Positions 44,667 through 55,103 are shown, counted from the stretch's first letter. The stretch is DNA of 64,000 nucleotides from Polynucleobacter necessarius (GCF_900096765.1 NZ_LT615228.1:812669-876668), one strand, 5' to 3'. A program made the numbers and translations. The notes: generated from the letters alone by a model not told the origin.

Positions 44667-45916
44667 TATTGAGCCTCCTTGTATTCGCTTGGAGCTTCTG
44701 GGTTCTGGTTTGGCAACTGACTATAAGCTCTGGATAGCCAAGCGCTTGAGAAATAAACATGGCGTATCTTTTTCCGGTCCCAGGTATAGACTAAATGAGC
44801 ATCACTTCCATTGGCACTCATGAGGTAGGGATAGGAAAACTCTCTACGTTGCGCATCCGGCAAGGCTTCATCATCCTCCAAAATCTCGACCACATGCCAT
44901 CGACCTTCTTTTGTATCACTCATGAGGAGTACTAAGCGGTGACGCCCAGCCTCTATGTTATTGAGAGCCAGAATGCGTGCACCATTTTGCAACGCAATTC
45001 CAGAAACAGCAGAATTCGGATTCGCAATCTCAACATCTCCTATTGGCTGCCAAGATTGGCCGGCATTTTGTGTTTGACTTACCGGAATTTGCTTAGGCAT
45101 GCCAGCGCTTCTGGTTTGGCGAAAATACGCTACAGCATTCTGGGCGTCGTTTACAAATACGACTGGCTGGATAGCGCCTCGACCAGAACTCATGCGTCTT
45201 TTATCAATCACTCGATCAGGGTCTAGACGCAAAAACTCACCAAAACGACCAATCCACTCATGATAGACAGGCAATCCTAAGCGTCCATCTGCAAATGTAA
45301 TTGCGGGAGACTTCACTAAGGTACTTAAGTTAATCAAAGGCGATGTAATGAGGCGCTCTGGTTTGCTCCAAGTAAGCCCATCATCATCTGATGTCATGGT
45401 AGAAATCGAACTACCAGCCCATCCACCAATCGATACCGTGACAATGAATAGCTGCAGACGCCCATCGGGCAGTCTTGCCGGAACAGGGTTGCCTAATTTG
45501 GCGATATAACGCCCTAAGCCTCTTTCAGCAGTAACCCTATCTATTACCATGACGGGGGCACCCCAGGTATTTGTCTTGGAATCAAATACGGCAGAATTAA
45601 TGACTACATCTGGCGCCCCTTCCCTGCTCCCCGCAAACCAAAAAGCGCGAATATTTCCATCCTTGAGGGCGATTAAAGAGGCGGCATGGACCGAGGCAGC
45701 ACCAGTGTCTGGCAACCAATCAGTGCGCGGGCTAACCGCTGTATCTTGGGCGGACAATTTAGCCTTCAGGGATGAATGCCCTTCGACCTCCAAGGCTTCC
45801 TCCAGGGGTGCTGATGTACCTCGCAAGAATGGCGCCCACGTTGGTTGGCTATCAATGTGAATAAAACCAATCACTGCGGCTAGTAATAAACAACAAAGAG
45901 CAATGATGCGACTCAT
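44666..45916 (-). CDS. BNR-repeat sialidase-like protein, membrane-anchored
   Basis: A 416-residue protein with an N-terminal helix (about residues 4-21) and a beta-propeller of sialidase type. Asp-box-like motifs are visible (SDDDGLTWS and TQNAGQSW). Arginine-rich strands (FAGSREGAPDV, RRMSSGRGAIQPV) could form a ligand site, but sialidase activity is not proven. The start overlaps the stop of the GT39 gene (ATGA). Confidence 0.75.
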   Translation of the reverse strand: MSRIIALCCLLLAAVIGFIHIDSQPTWAPFLRGTSAPLEEALEVEGHSSLKAKLSAQDTAVSPRTDWLPDTGAASVHAASLIALKDGNIRAFWFAGSREGAPDVVINSAVFDSKTNTWGAPVMVIDRVTAERGLGRYIAKLGNPVPARLPDGRLQLFIVTVSIGGWAGSSISTMTSDDDGLTWSKPERLITSPLINLSTLVKSPAITFADGRLGLPVYHEWIGRFGEFLRLDPDRVIDKRRMSSGRGAIQPVVFVNDAQNAVAYFRQTRSAGMPKQIPVSQTQNAGQSWQPIGDVEIANPNSAVSGIALQNGARILALNNIEAGRHRLVLLMSDTKEGRWHVVEILEDDEALPDAQRREFSYPYLMSANGSDAHLVYTWDRKKIRHVYFSSAWLSRAYSQLPNQNPEAPSEYKEAQ

Positions 45917-47634
45917 CGACAGGCATCCTTCATATTCGCTACATCTGGTTTGGAGACTGGTGTCACCACTAAATACTCAGTAACAAATAAATGCTCGCCG
46001 ATTTTTCCTGAGAGCATTTCCTTAATTTGCGCATCTGTGTGGCGCGCCCTCATCTCCATGCGCTGTCCCACTATCTGACAAGACTCACATAAGCTAGGTT
46101 GTTGACCCAAAGGCGCTTGAGCTGCCACCAATGGATAAGTGATGGTAAGACCTGCAATATCTCCAGCATCTTTTGCTTGGTAGCCATGTAACTGAGCACC
46201 AGGAATGAGCAATCGATACTCCTCATCCTTGGCACGATAGTCACAGGGAATCCATACCTCCTTACCCTGCAGCCGAGCAATCGTTTCGCCTGAGAATCGA
46301 CCTAGACTACCTTCAAGAGGAGCTAAGCTACTGGTTAAGGCGCAATACACCAAAAAACATCCTAAAAGCCCAATAGCCTTAGATTGATTACGTTTTACCA
46401 AGCCAATGCAAACCGCGATGAAAGCTATTGCCATCAAGACCCAATGCGCATAACCATAATTCCAATTACCAGCAAATCCTGTCGCTTGCGACAATTGCAA
46501 ATTCACACCGATCCAAAACAAGGCGCCAAGTACGATCGCTTGCAAAATGAGAGCAATCCGAAAACCCCACAAAGGTAATTGGCCCCAATGCAAAGCAATT
46601 AATGCGGCAAATGCAGGCATGACTGGCAAGAGATAGCGACCTGAACGCTGACTTGGAAGACTGAACACTAAAAGGAAAGTGCCGATCAGCAAAAGCAACA
46701 ATATTTCTTCGCATGATAAAAAGCGCCGCTCGCGCCAGCACTGTATCAAAGCGGACACCAGCACAAATGTAAACAAACCTGCGTTAGCCAGAGTAGTAAT
46801 GATGAGCATCCAAATGCTGTCACCACCACGAATCAAATCCAAAACATAATTTGAGCTACGCGCTGCAAACTTACCGGCGTTCTCACCCAAAACAAACTCC
46901 TTCCAAACCGCCTCTGGATGCGGATCTAAGGCGAACCAAAGACCAAATACGCCTAAGGCCAATATTCCGATAATCGCTAACTTATAAAAATCTTGGATCA
47001 GTGTTTGTGAAATGCTCCAGCGACGCCATTGCCAGTAGTACAGACCTAATGCAAATGAAGCAGGAATAATGTAAGCAAAGGATTTTGCCAATAGCGCTAA
47101 GCCTAAACAGATACCAGTCAAGACGGGGAACAGAAATTTGGAATCAAAGGCACACTTTCCCCAATACAGCAATCCAAAGAACGGTAAGCTAATCCAAAAA
47201 ACTTCTGGAGCATCGGTTAAAAATGGGCGCCCATATCGGTAGGTTGAAAAAAAAGAGAGCCACACCAAAGCAGCCAAGATACCTGCTTGAGTTTTTCCAC
47301 TAAAGCGCCTTACTGCAATACATAAGAGTAAAGCGGTCAACGCCGTATAGAGCACATTTGGCCAGCGTAAATCAATCAGATTCCATTGGCTTGCCCAACT
47401 CGTACTGGCAATACCCTGCCAAAACAAAAGTGGTGGCTTAGTATTTTTGATGCCATCCATTTGGGATTGCAAAGGCAACCAGTTGCCCGCATCGGCAGTC
47501 ATTCGCACAATATGCATATACGGATACTCATCGCCATTTTTCGGGGCAAAGCGACTATCTAAACCATATAAATAAGCAAAGACCGCGACTACTAGGGTCA
47601 AAAGTACATAAGGAAGGGTAAATGAACCACGCAT
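45913..47634 (-). CDS. Glycosyltransferase family 39 membrane protein (ArnT/PMT-like)
   Basis: A 573-residue integral membrane protein with about eleven helices and a C-terminal soluble part. The early FAPKNGDEYPYMHIVRM segment matches the catalytic loop of ArnT-type enzymes, which move sugars from polyprenyl phosphate to lipid A or proteins. FWISLPFFGLLYW and LALLAKSFAYIIP are also typical. First gene of the trio. The acceptor is unknown. Intact. Confidence 0.8.
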   Translation of the reverse strand: MRGSFTLPYVLLTLVVAVFAYLYGLDSRFAPKNGDEYPYMHIVRMTADAGNWLPLQSQMDGIKNTKPPLLFWQGIASTSWASQWNLIDLRWPNVLYTALTALLLCIAVRRFSGKTQAGILAALVWLSFFSTYRYGRPFLTDAPEVFWISLPFFGLLYWGKCAFDSKFLFPVLTGICLGLALLAKSFAYIIPASFALGLYYWQWRRWSISQTLIQDFYKLAIIGILALGVFGLWFALDPHPEAVWKEFVLGENAGKFAARSSNYVLDLIRGGDSIWMLIITTLANAGLFTFVLVSALIQCWRERRFLSCEEILLLLLIGTFLLVFSLPSQRSGRYLLPVMPAFAALIALHWGQLPLWGFRIALILQAIVLGALFWIGVNLQLSQATGFAGNWNYGYAHWVLMAIAFIAVCIGLVKRNQSKAIGLLGCFLVYCALTSSLAPLEGSLGRFSGETIARLQGKEVWIPCDYRAKDEEYRLLIPGAQLHGYQAKDAGDIAGLTITYPLVAAQAPLGQQPSLCESCQIVGQRMEMRARHTDAQIKEMLSGKIGEHLFVTEYLVVTPVSKPDVANMKDACR

Positions 47635-47811
47635 GACGATAGTTTATAGGGCTCAGACCTTTTTCCTGAAAAACCCCTTAATACCCAATTACGCTGAACT
47701 CATGAAAAATTCGTCTAAGGGACAGCGCGCTCTATCAGGGATTCTTGTTTAAGATAGTGCAAGAAAAACATTGATGCGATCGCGCATTCATTCTGAACGG
47801 AGACAGTTCTG

Positions 47812-48146
47812 ATGCAATTGATGAAATATCCCCTTAACCTCTACATAGCGACCTTGATGACCTACCCCATGGTCAGCTTTAGCCAAACGCCCAATCCACA
47901 AGCAGCGGCTTTATATAATATAAGCAAGGATTAGCAGCTACTTGCGCCAACTGCCACGGTACAGATGGTAATGGCGTAGTCAATGGCGGCATGCCGCTGA
48001 TCAATGGACTGACTAGTGAACAGATGTTGACCCAACTACTGGCCTTTAAATCGGGTGCACGCGAGGGTACTATCATGCCCCAACTAGCCAAAGGCTATAC
48101 CGATGAGCAGCTTGAAATCATTGTCAATCAACTGGGCAAGAAATAA
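47812..48146 (+). pseudogene. Small c-type cytochrome (sulfide dehydrogenase subunit-like), frameshifted
   Basis: An ATG at 47812 begins a signal-like segment up to QAAALYN. The frame then runs to TAG at 47932. One base is missing near 47915-47925, after which LAATCANCHGTDGNGVV appears with a CxxCH haem site, and the protein ends ...IIVNQLGKK at 48146. About 112 codons. Fourteen bases before the flavoprotein gene, so it is most likely the cytochrome partner of flavocytochrome c. Confidence 0.82.
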
Positions 48147-48159
48147 TTAGGAGACCATC

Positions 48160-49437
48160 ATGAATCGTCGAAACTTTATTGGTCAAAGCGCTGCAGCGAT
48201 TGGTTTACTGGCAGGATTCTCTGGCCAAGCTAGAGCAAATTTACAGAAAGCGGAAATTCTGGTGATCGGCGGCGGCTATGGTGGCGCTACTGCCGCTAAG
48301 TATTTGCGTCTGTTTTCGAATAACACTGCCAAAGTGACTTTAATTGAGCCAAACACCGCTTTTATTTCATGCCCCTTATCCAACCTCGTTGTTGGTGGCT
48401 CACGCACCCTATCTGAACTGACTAGCTCTTATGAGAATCTCAGCAAACGACATGGGGTAAAGATCATCCAAGATAGCGTAGCAGCAATTGATCCCGACAA
48501 AAAAGTAGTCAAACTAGCTTCTGGCAAGACACTCGTCTATGACAAGGTAGTAGTTTCTCCAGGTGTGAAGCTCATCATGAACAGCATTGAAGGTCTTGAG
48601 CAGGCCAATAAAACTGGTGTTACCTTGCAAGCCTGGAAAGCCGGCCCTGAAACTTTCGCCCTTCATAAACAACTAGCCAGCATGCGTGATGGCGGCACTT
48701 ATGCGATTAGCATTCCAGAAGCTCCTTACCGCTGCCCCCCAGGCCCCTACGAGAGAGCCTGCCAAGTTGCCAGCTTCTTTAAACAACAAAAACCTAAATC
48801 CAAAGTACTTGTCCTAGATGCCAATCAAGATGTAGTGTCTAAGGGCGCCTTATTTAAAAAGGTTTGGGCAGAGCAATATCCGGGAATGGTCGAATACTTA
48901 CCAAAACATAATGTTACTGCCGTTGACGGTAAAAATAAAACCGTTAAATTTGAAATCCAAGATGACATCAAGGCAGACGTTTTAAATGTGTTACCCGCAA
49001 TGAGTGCTGGAGAAATTGCAGTTAAAACCGGCTTAGCAAACTCTAATGGACGCTGGGTCAATGTTCATTTTCTGAATTTTGAATCTACAGCCCAAAAAGA
49101 TATTCACGTCTTAGGCGATTCAATTCAGGGTTGCTTATGCCATGCCTAAATCAGGTCATATGGCCAATCAACATGCTAAGGTTGCTGCAGCTGCAATCGT
49201 GGCAGAGCTCAGCGACTGGGAAATCAACCCCTCACCCGTCCTAACAAATACCTGCTATAGAGCTTTGTCAATGCCAAGGAAGTCATTCACGTGGCAAGCG
49301 TGCATCAATACATCGCAGCAGAAAAAACCTTTAAGCCAGTTCCAGGGTCTGGGGGTGTTTCCCCAGGGCCGACTAGCCTTGAGGGAGTCTATGCATGGGG
49401 GTGGGCGCATAATATTTGGGCTGACTCTTTGGGTTGA
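48160..49437 (+). pseudogene. fccB: Flavocytochrome c sulfide dehydrogenase flavoprotein, two frameshifts
   Basis: A Tat-like leader (MNRRNFIGQSAAAIG) precedes a FAD domain (ILVIGGGYGGATAAKYLR), with the redox-active cysteine regions NTAFISCPLSNLVVGG and APYRCPPGPYERACQVASFF. One extra G near 49129 shifts the frame (VAYAMPKSGHMANQH is expected). A two-base AG gain near 49258 shifts it again; correct reading is SFVNAKEVIHVASVHQYIAAEKTFKP and ends ADSLG at 49437. About 425 codons. With the broken cytochrome, sulfide oxidation by this route is lost. Confidence 0.88.
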
Positions 49438-49455
49438 CCTAAGTCAACACTTGCG

Positions 49456-49482
49456 AAAAAAGAGGCCTTGGCGCCTCTTTTT
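49456..49482 (+). terminator. Intrinsic terminator after fccB
   Basis: AAAAAGAGGC and GCCTCTTTTT form a stem with loop CTTGGC and a T run. It also reads well in the other direction. It is 19 bp beyond the fccB stop and separates it from psiE. Confidence 0.8.
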
Positions 49483-49547
49483 GTATTTACTTCTTCAATT
49501 AGAGAAATATACTAAATTCCATAAAAGGAATATGGAGGCTTACTTAT

Positions 49548-50000
49548 ATGACACCGACCTCACCTAAAGATGCAACTAAGCTGGAAGACGCCATTGAAAA
49601 GTGGACGGTACCCATTGGCAATTTATTTGTTTCACTCTTTCATCGCATCGCACTCTTTGGCATTGGGGCAGCCACAGTATGGTCTGCGGTAGTTGCCTTT
49701 TTAGGCATGGTCAGCAAAGGGTCAGCCTCTATTGAAGACCTACTCTTATTGTTTATCTATTTAGAAATTGGCGCGATGGTGGGCATCTATTTCAAAACCA
49801 ACCATATGCCTGTGCGCTTTCTCGTTTATGTGGCCATTACTGCTGTCACTCGACTCATTATTGATTTAGTCAATACTAAGCATGAGGCAGATATGGCCAT
49901 TCTATTTATGGGCATTACTATCCTCATTTTGGCATTAGCCAATGCAGTGGTTCGTTACGCCTCTTTCAAATTTCCCAGTAGACCCAGCGATAGCGAGTAA
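49548..50000 (+). CDS. psiE: PsiE-family phosphate-starvation-inducible membrane protein
   Basis: A 150-residue protein with four membrane helices. LFHRIALFGIGAATVW, LLLLFIYLEIGAMVGIYF and the RFLVYVAITAVTRLIID segment are typical of PsiE. The function is unknown. ATG start at 49548. It faces the TAXI gene tail to tail. Confidence 0.82.
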   Translation: MTPTSPKDATKLEDAIEKWTVPIGNLFVSLFHRIALFGIGAATVWSAVVAFLGMVSKGSASIEDLLLLFIYLEIGAMVGIYFKTNHMPVRFLVYVAITAVTRLIIDLVNTKHEADMAILFMGITILILALANAVVRYASFKFPSRPSDSE

Positions 50001-50102
50001 AGCCTATAAGTCGGGGTCAACACCTTCATCAAATTGATAAGGATGAACACCTCGATTTAAGCAATTACGAACGTAATCGATACTGGTGCGCAAGGTGTAA
50101 TA

Positions 50103-51416
50103 TTATTCGCCAGATAATCTTTGAGAAACTTTCAGCTTTAAAGTCTCATACTCCAGTAGATCTAACTTTTTCAGATATTCTTCGCGCCTTTCAGGGCTAA
50201 AGTTCATCAATAAGTCTTGCTCATAAGTCTTTAAGATCCCATATAAACGACTGATCTTGCTATACATGCGTCTAGTGCGAAAACTCGGCAGAGATTGCAA
50301 TAAAGGATAAGCAATTGCACAGAAGGGCAAGAAAATAAATACTAAGCGATTAATCAACTCCGCAAGCCAAAATGGAAAATAGGTGGCCAGAAGAGGATAT
50401 TTATTTTTTTCATAGTGCACTGCTACGGGACTTTCAGGTAACAATGAATCTTGAAATGATGGAAAGTCTCCACGCTTTGCAAAAAATGATCCTTTGCCAT
50501 TGATTTCTCTTGCGGCTTCCAAAAATAAAAACTGAATCGCAGGATGCATACGATCATCAATCAATAAGTTCGTGGTAGTGGCCAACATCGTCGTGTCTGT
50601 GCTGGGATAGTTCCGTTGTAAGCTAAATGAGCCCTCTGGTACATCCAAGATATGCATGTAGGGAATCAGCTTGGCAAATGCAGCCGCCCGTTTAAAGGTG
50701 ACTAAGTGAATATTTGGATCATTTAGTAAGGCCTGCACATTAGGCGCCTCGAATTCATCCACGATAAATGCGCCGTCAATCTCACCTGCTTGGACCGCTT
50801 TAACGGCCTGCTTACCGGGTAAATAGACAAATTTCAAATCCCGATCAAGTCCTGACACATTGAGTATGCGCATCGCTTGCGCATGCGTTCCGCTGCCTTC
50901 CACTCCAACAGAAATCGTTTTTTGCGCGAAAAATTTAGAGCGCCCATTGACAACCTCAAAATCACTTTGCTTAACTTCAGGGCCGCGATAGAAAAACCAA
51001 ATTGGGTCGTAGGAGATCGCGCCTAAAGTCTGAATGCCTTTGATAGTTTTGGGATGTGCTACGCCCGCTTGAACAAATGCGGCTTGCACAGGATCATGTC
51101 GATCGATAAGGCGATCGAGATTCTCTTGCGCTCCATTGGTAGAGACCAACTCTAGGGTGACACCCTTCTTGGCAAAGAATTGCACATATTTTTTTCCAAG
51201 AGCTTCATACGAGCCACCTGCAGATCCGGTGGCAAGAGATACATGACGCGGAGGTGGTGGATCAGCGTACCACCAGATCCCCATCAAAATGAACAACAAC
51301 CCTAGCAATAGTGGCCAAGCCTCTCGGAGAAATTGAGCAAAGTCCGCCCAAGTTTCCTGAACTGCCTCAGAGAGGCCTAGAAAGGATTCTTGAATATTTT
51401 CTTTAAAGCTTGCCAT
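50103..51416 (-). CDS. TAXI-family TRAP solute-binding protein, probably C-terminally truncated
   Basis: A 437-residue protein. A membrane helix (about 34-50) is followed by a TAXI binding domain (VSLATGSAGGSYEALGKKYVQFFAKKG, QAAFVQAGVAH, SVGVEGSGTHAQAMRIL), a second helix near 350-375 (LINRLVFIFLPFCAIAYPL) and a charged tail. The TAA stop (50103-50105) is followed in the same frame by 33 further codons (YYTLRTSIDYVRNCLNRG...) ending at TAG 50004-50006. The segment looks coding, so the stop may be an AAA-to-TAA nonsense change. No TRAP permease genes are nearby. Confidence 0.78.
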   Translation of the reverse strand: MASFKENIQESFLGLSEAVQETWADFAQFLREAWPLLLGLLFILMGIWWYADPPPPRHVSLATGSAGGSYEALGKKYVQFFAKKGVTLELVSTNGAQENLDRLIDRHDPVQAAFVQAGVAHPKTIKGIQTLGAISYDPIWFFYRGPEVKQSDFEVVNGRSKFFAQKTISVGVEGSGTHAQAMRILNVSGLDRDLKFVYLPGKQAVKAVQAGEIDGAFIVDEFEAPNVQALLNDPNIHLVTFKRAAAFAKLIPYMHILDVPEGSFSLQRNYPSTDTTMLATTTNLLIDDRMHPAIQFLFLEAAREINGKGSFFAKRGDFPSFQDSLLPESPVAVHYEKNKYPLLATYFPFWLAELINRLVFIFLPFCAIAYPLLQSLPSFRTRRMYSKISRLYGILKTYEQDLLMNFSPERREEYLKKLDLLEYETLKLKVSQRLSGE

Positions 51417-51496
51417 GTAGCGCCAATCAGCAAATTTCCTAAAAGCTAATGATAATGTCCTAATTCCTATCCATCAGAATAAACACCATTAAAACT

Positions 51497-52198
51497 ATGC
51501 TCTACCTTCGAAAATCCCAAGATCGCGGCTATGCAGACCATGGCTGACTTAAAAGCTTTCACTCCTTTTCCTTTGCAGGCTACCATGACCCTCAATTTAT
51601 GGGCTGGGGGAACCTTCGTGTGATTAATGAAGACCGAGTTGCGCCTGGAATGGGCTTTGGCAAGCACGGCCATCGCAATATGGAAATCATTAGCTATGTT
51701 CTCTCCGGTGAATTAGCACACCAAGACAGCATGGGTAATGTCAAAGGGATACCACCAGGCGATGTCCAAAGAATGAGTGCCGGATCTGGCATAACCCACA
51801 GTGAATTTAATCACGCCAAGGATCAAACTACCCACTTTTTACAAATCTGGATCGAACCTAACATTCTGGATATTGCACCAAGTTACGAACAGAAATCGAT
51901 TGAGGCAAGCGATAAAAGAGGCAAACTTCGTTTGGTCGCATCCTCTGAAGGTGAAAATGGTGCTGTCAAAATTCATGCAGACGCTAAAATGTACGCCGGC
52001 CTATTTGACGGCTCTGAATCTGCAGAACTGATGCTTGATTCAAATCGAAAAGCCTATGCACACCTCGTTCGCGGTTCGCTGACTATCAATGGTCAAGCAC
52101 TTTGCGCTGGAGACGCCCTGCTCATTGAGGATGAATCCCAATTAGTGATTGCTAATGGCAATCAGGCCGAAGTGCTAATTTTTGATCTAAGTCATTAA
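51497..52198 (+). pseudogene. Pirin-like protein with internal TGA
   Basis: A cupin-fold protein of about 233 codons (LRKSQDRGYADHG, SFAGYHDPQFMGWGNLRVINEDRVAPG, GFGKHGHRNMEIISYVL). A TGA at 51545-51547 replaces the tryptophan codon of ADHGWLKSFHSF. The metal-binding histidines (FGKHGHRNME, SGITHSEFN) lie downstream in an open frame. An internal ATG at 51600 would lose the first strands. Lost by one TGG-to-TGA change. Confidence 0.85.
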
Positions 52199-52203
52199 TT
52201 CCT

Positions 52204-53752
52204 ATGATTGAAACTTCAGCCAAGCGCCTCATTGATCCTGTCATTCGACTTCACCCGAATGACAATATTGTGGTGGCGCGAGTCGACATTGCCATTGGCG
52301 TCGAAGTTTTTGATGAGGGCTTTACCAGTCGTAGCCAAGTCCCCGCAGGCTACAAAATTGCCGCCCAGAAAATTCTGAAGGGTGAGCCCATCCTGAAATA
52401 CAACGTCACGGTTGGGTTTGCCAATGCAGATATTGAAGCGGGTACTATGGTTCATAGTCACAATACAGAGTTTCGAGAGTTTGATCGTGACTATGCCTAT
52501 GCAAGCGAATTTATACCAACGCAACTACTCCCTGAATCTGAACGCGCTACTTTTCAGGGCTATGTCAGACCGAATGGCAAGGTAGGCACCCGAAACTTTA
52601 TCGGCATTCTCTCAACTGTGAATTGCTCTGCAACTGTAGTTCACAAAATTGCCTCCTGGTTTACGCCTGAACGATTAAAAGATTTTCCGAATGTTGATGG
52701 CGTAGTTGCCTTTAGTCATGATATTGGCTGTGGCATGGAAATGAGCGGCGAACCGATGGAATTACTTCGGCGCACAATGGCAGGATATGCGCGCCACCCC
52801 AACCTAGCCGCCGCACTGATTGTAGGTCTTGGCTGTGAACGCAATCAACTGAAGGGCCTCATGGAGCAAGAGGATCTCAAGGAGGGAACTAATTTACATA
52901 CCTTCATCATGCAAGAGTCTGGCGGCACTCGCAAAACTATTGAAGCGGGTATTGAGGCAGTGAAAGTTTTATTGCCCAAAGCTAATAAAAGCTAAACGCC
53001 AAACAGTAAGCGCAAGTCACCTCACTGTCGGTTTGCAATGCGGTGGATCAAACGGCTTTTCTTCTATCACCGCCAATCCCGCTCTTGGTGCTGCGATTGA
53101 TATTTTGTCGCGCCATGGTGGCACTGACATTCTTTCTGAAACGCCAGAGATTTATGGTGTGGAACATACCCTTACCCGCAGAGCTGCCAGCAAATCGATT
53201 GGAGAAAAACTCACCGCACGTATTCGTTGGTGGAAGGATGAATACTCCGTTGGCAGGGATGTACAAATCAATGGGCAAGTAAGTCCTGGTAATCAAATTG
53301 GTGGGTTAGCGAATATTTTTGAAAAGTCTTTAGGCTCTTCTATGAAGGGTGGCACGGGCCCCCTAATGGAGGTCTATAAATATGCAGAACCAGTAACCGC
53401 CAAAGGATTTGTCTTTATGGATACCCCTGGTTTTGATCCAGTCTCGGCAACTGGTCAAATTGCTGGTGGAGCAAATCTGATTGCCTTTACCACTGGTCGT
53501 GGATCCATGTTTGGCTCCAAACCTGCTCCCTGTATCAAATTAGCTACTAATACCCCGATGTATGAACGTCTCACCGAAGACATGGACATCAATTGCGGCC
53601 AGATTTTGGATGGCACAGTTTCTGTCCAAGAGATGGGCCAGTGTATCTTCGATCAATTTCTTAAAACAGCTTCTGGCGAGCCTACTAAGAGCGAGCTGCT
53701 GGGTTTAGGCGATTATGAATTTGTACCCTGGCAAATTGGAGTCATGAGCTAA
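52204..53752 (+). pseudogene. Altronate/galactarate dehydratase (UxaA family), frameshifted
   Basis: About 516 codons: an N-terminal SAF domain (about 1-95), then the dehydratase region (RPNGKVGTRNFIGILSTVNCSATV, FSHDIGCGMEMSG, LGCERNQ, CGGSNGFSSITANPALG). Four A at 52987-52990 end the first frame; three would give KANKAKRQTVSASHLTVGLQCGG. The second part runs to QIGVMS. Five bases follow pirin, so both were probably cotranscribed, and both are broken. Exact sugar acid substrate is unknown. Confidence 0.87.
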
Positions 53753-53800
53753 CGAGAATGTAGAATTGTTGGTGAGTTCAAATAGGATTTAATCTAGCTT

Positions 53801-54781
53801 ATGAAATTTAGGGACTACTACGAAACACTTGGGGTTGCACGTTCAGCCACCGAAGCAGAAATCAAATCAGCCTATCGTAAATTGGCTCGAAAATTCCATC
53901 CTGACGTCAATAAAGAAGCTGACGCAGAAGAGAAGTTTAAAGAGATTGGCGAAGCCTATGCCGTCTTAAAAGATACCGAGAAGCGTGCCGCCTACGATCG
54001 CTTTGGCGCTAATTGGAAAAATGGTCAAGACTTCACTCCACCTCCAAATTGGAACGAAGGATTTGAATACTCCGACAATCATTTTGGTGGGGGTCATCCA
54101 GGTTATGGCGGCGGCTTTGAGGGTGACCAAAGTGAATTTTTTGAATCCTTATTTGGCCGAGGCAAACATCGCCAAGGTGATAGAGGCAGCCGCACTGGCC
54201 AGGGAATGAACTTCAAAGGTCAAGATCACCATGCAAAAATTTTGGTGGATCTTGCAGATGCTTACAACGGTGCAAAACGTACCATCACATTGCACATGCC
54301 TACGCAAGATGCTAGCGGGCATGTCATCACCCAAGAGCGTAAATTAGATGTCAGTATTCCAAAAGGAATTAAAGCAGGACAAAATCTAAGACTCTCTGGT
54401 CAAGGCGGTCCCGGAATTGGCGAGGGTCCCGCTGGTGATCTGTATCTCGAAATTGATTTCCACCCAAACCCCATTTACCGCGTCGATGGCAAAGATGTTT
54501 TCATTGATATTCCATTGGCGCCATGGGAAGCAGCTCTAGGTACTGCCGTAAAGGTCCCTACACCTGCAGGCAGTACGCTTGAGCTGAAGATTCCTGCTGG
54601 TACAGTAGCCGGTCGCAAAATGCGCTTAAAAGGTAAGGGCATCCCTAGCGCGGAGCCAGGTGATTTATACGTAGTGCCAACAATTGCTCTACCACCGGCT
54701 GATACCGATGCGCAAAAAGAGGCTTATCAAACTTTTGCGAAAGCTTTTGATTTCAATCCTAGAACCCATTTGAAGGGATGA
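53801..54781 (+). CDS. cbpA: Curved DNA-binding DnaJ-like co-chaperone CbpA
   Basis: A 326-residue type B J-protein: J domain (1-70) with HPD at 33-35, a Gly/Phe-rich linker (about 75-130) and two C-terminal substrate domains (KAGQNLRLSGQGGPG, VGRKMRLKGKGIP), without a zinc-finger region. It stimulates DnaK and, in relatives, binds DNA. Its modulator gene follows 4 bp later. Intact. Confidence 0.92.
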   Translation: MKFRDYYETLGVARSATEAEIKSAYRKLARKFHPDVNKEADAEEKFKEIGEAYAVLKDTEKRAAYDRFGANWKNGQDFTPPPNWNEGFEYSDNHFGGGHPGYGGGFEGDQSEFFESLFGRGKHRQGDRGSRTGQGMNFKGQDHHAKILVDLADAYNGAKRTITLHMPTQDASGHVITQERKLDVSIPKGIKAGQNLRLSGQGGPGIGEGPAGDLYLEIDFHPNPIYRVDGKDVFIDIPLAPWEAALGTAVKVPTPAGSTLELKIPAGTVAGRKMRLKGKGIPSAEPGDLYVVPTIALPPADTDAQKEAYQTFAKAFDFNPRTHLKG

Positions 54782-54785
54782 TGTT

Positions 54786-55097
54786 ATGAATCAAACAAAT
54801 ATTACCTGGATCGAAGGCAGCATTGTGGAAAATGAAGTGCATATGAGTATTGTAGAACTCTCGCATGCCTCACGCACCCCGCAAGAACTTATCATGTCAT
54901 GGGTTTCGGAAGGGGTATTGAGTCCAGCGGGCTCATCACCAGAAGACTGGCGCTTTAGCGGTGATTCATTACGAAGAGCCAAAACAGCAGCACACCTGAC
55001 GCATGATTTGGAATTAAATGTTCCCGGTGTTGCACTCGCTTTAGATCTTCTTGATGAAATCGCGCAACTTCGCGCCCGCTTGCAACGGGGTGAGTAA
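54786..55097 (+). CDS. cbpM: CbpA modulator protein CbpM
   Basis: A 103-residue MerR-like helical protein; relatives bind the J domain of CbpA and inhibit it. The central VSEGVLSPAGSSPEDWRFSG and C-terminal leucine-rich helix (GVALALDLLDEIAQLRARLQ) fit the family. It directly follows cbpA. Intact. Confidence 0.85.
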   Translation: MNQTNITWIEGSIVENEVHMSIVELSHASRTPQELIMSWVSEGVLSPAGSSPEDWRFSGDSLRRAKTAAHLTHDLELNVPGVALALDLLDEIAQLRARLQRGE

Positions 55098-55103
55098 GTA
55101 GCC

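Noticed and set aside
49433..49448. Perfect inverted repeat GTTGAC-CTAA-GTCAAC after fccB
   Set aside because: It overlaps the end of the fccB frame just before the terminator and has no promoter context; probably chance.
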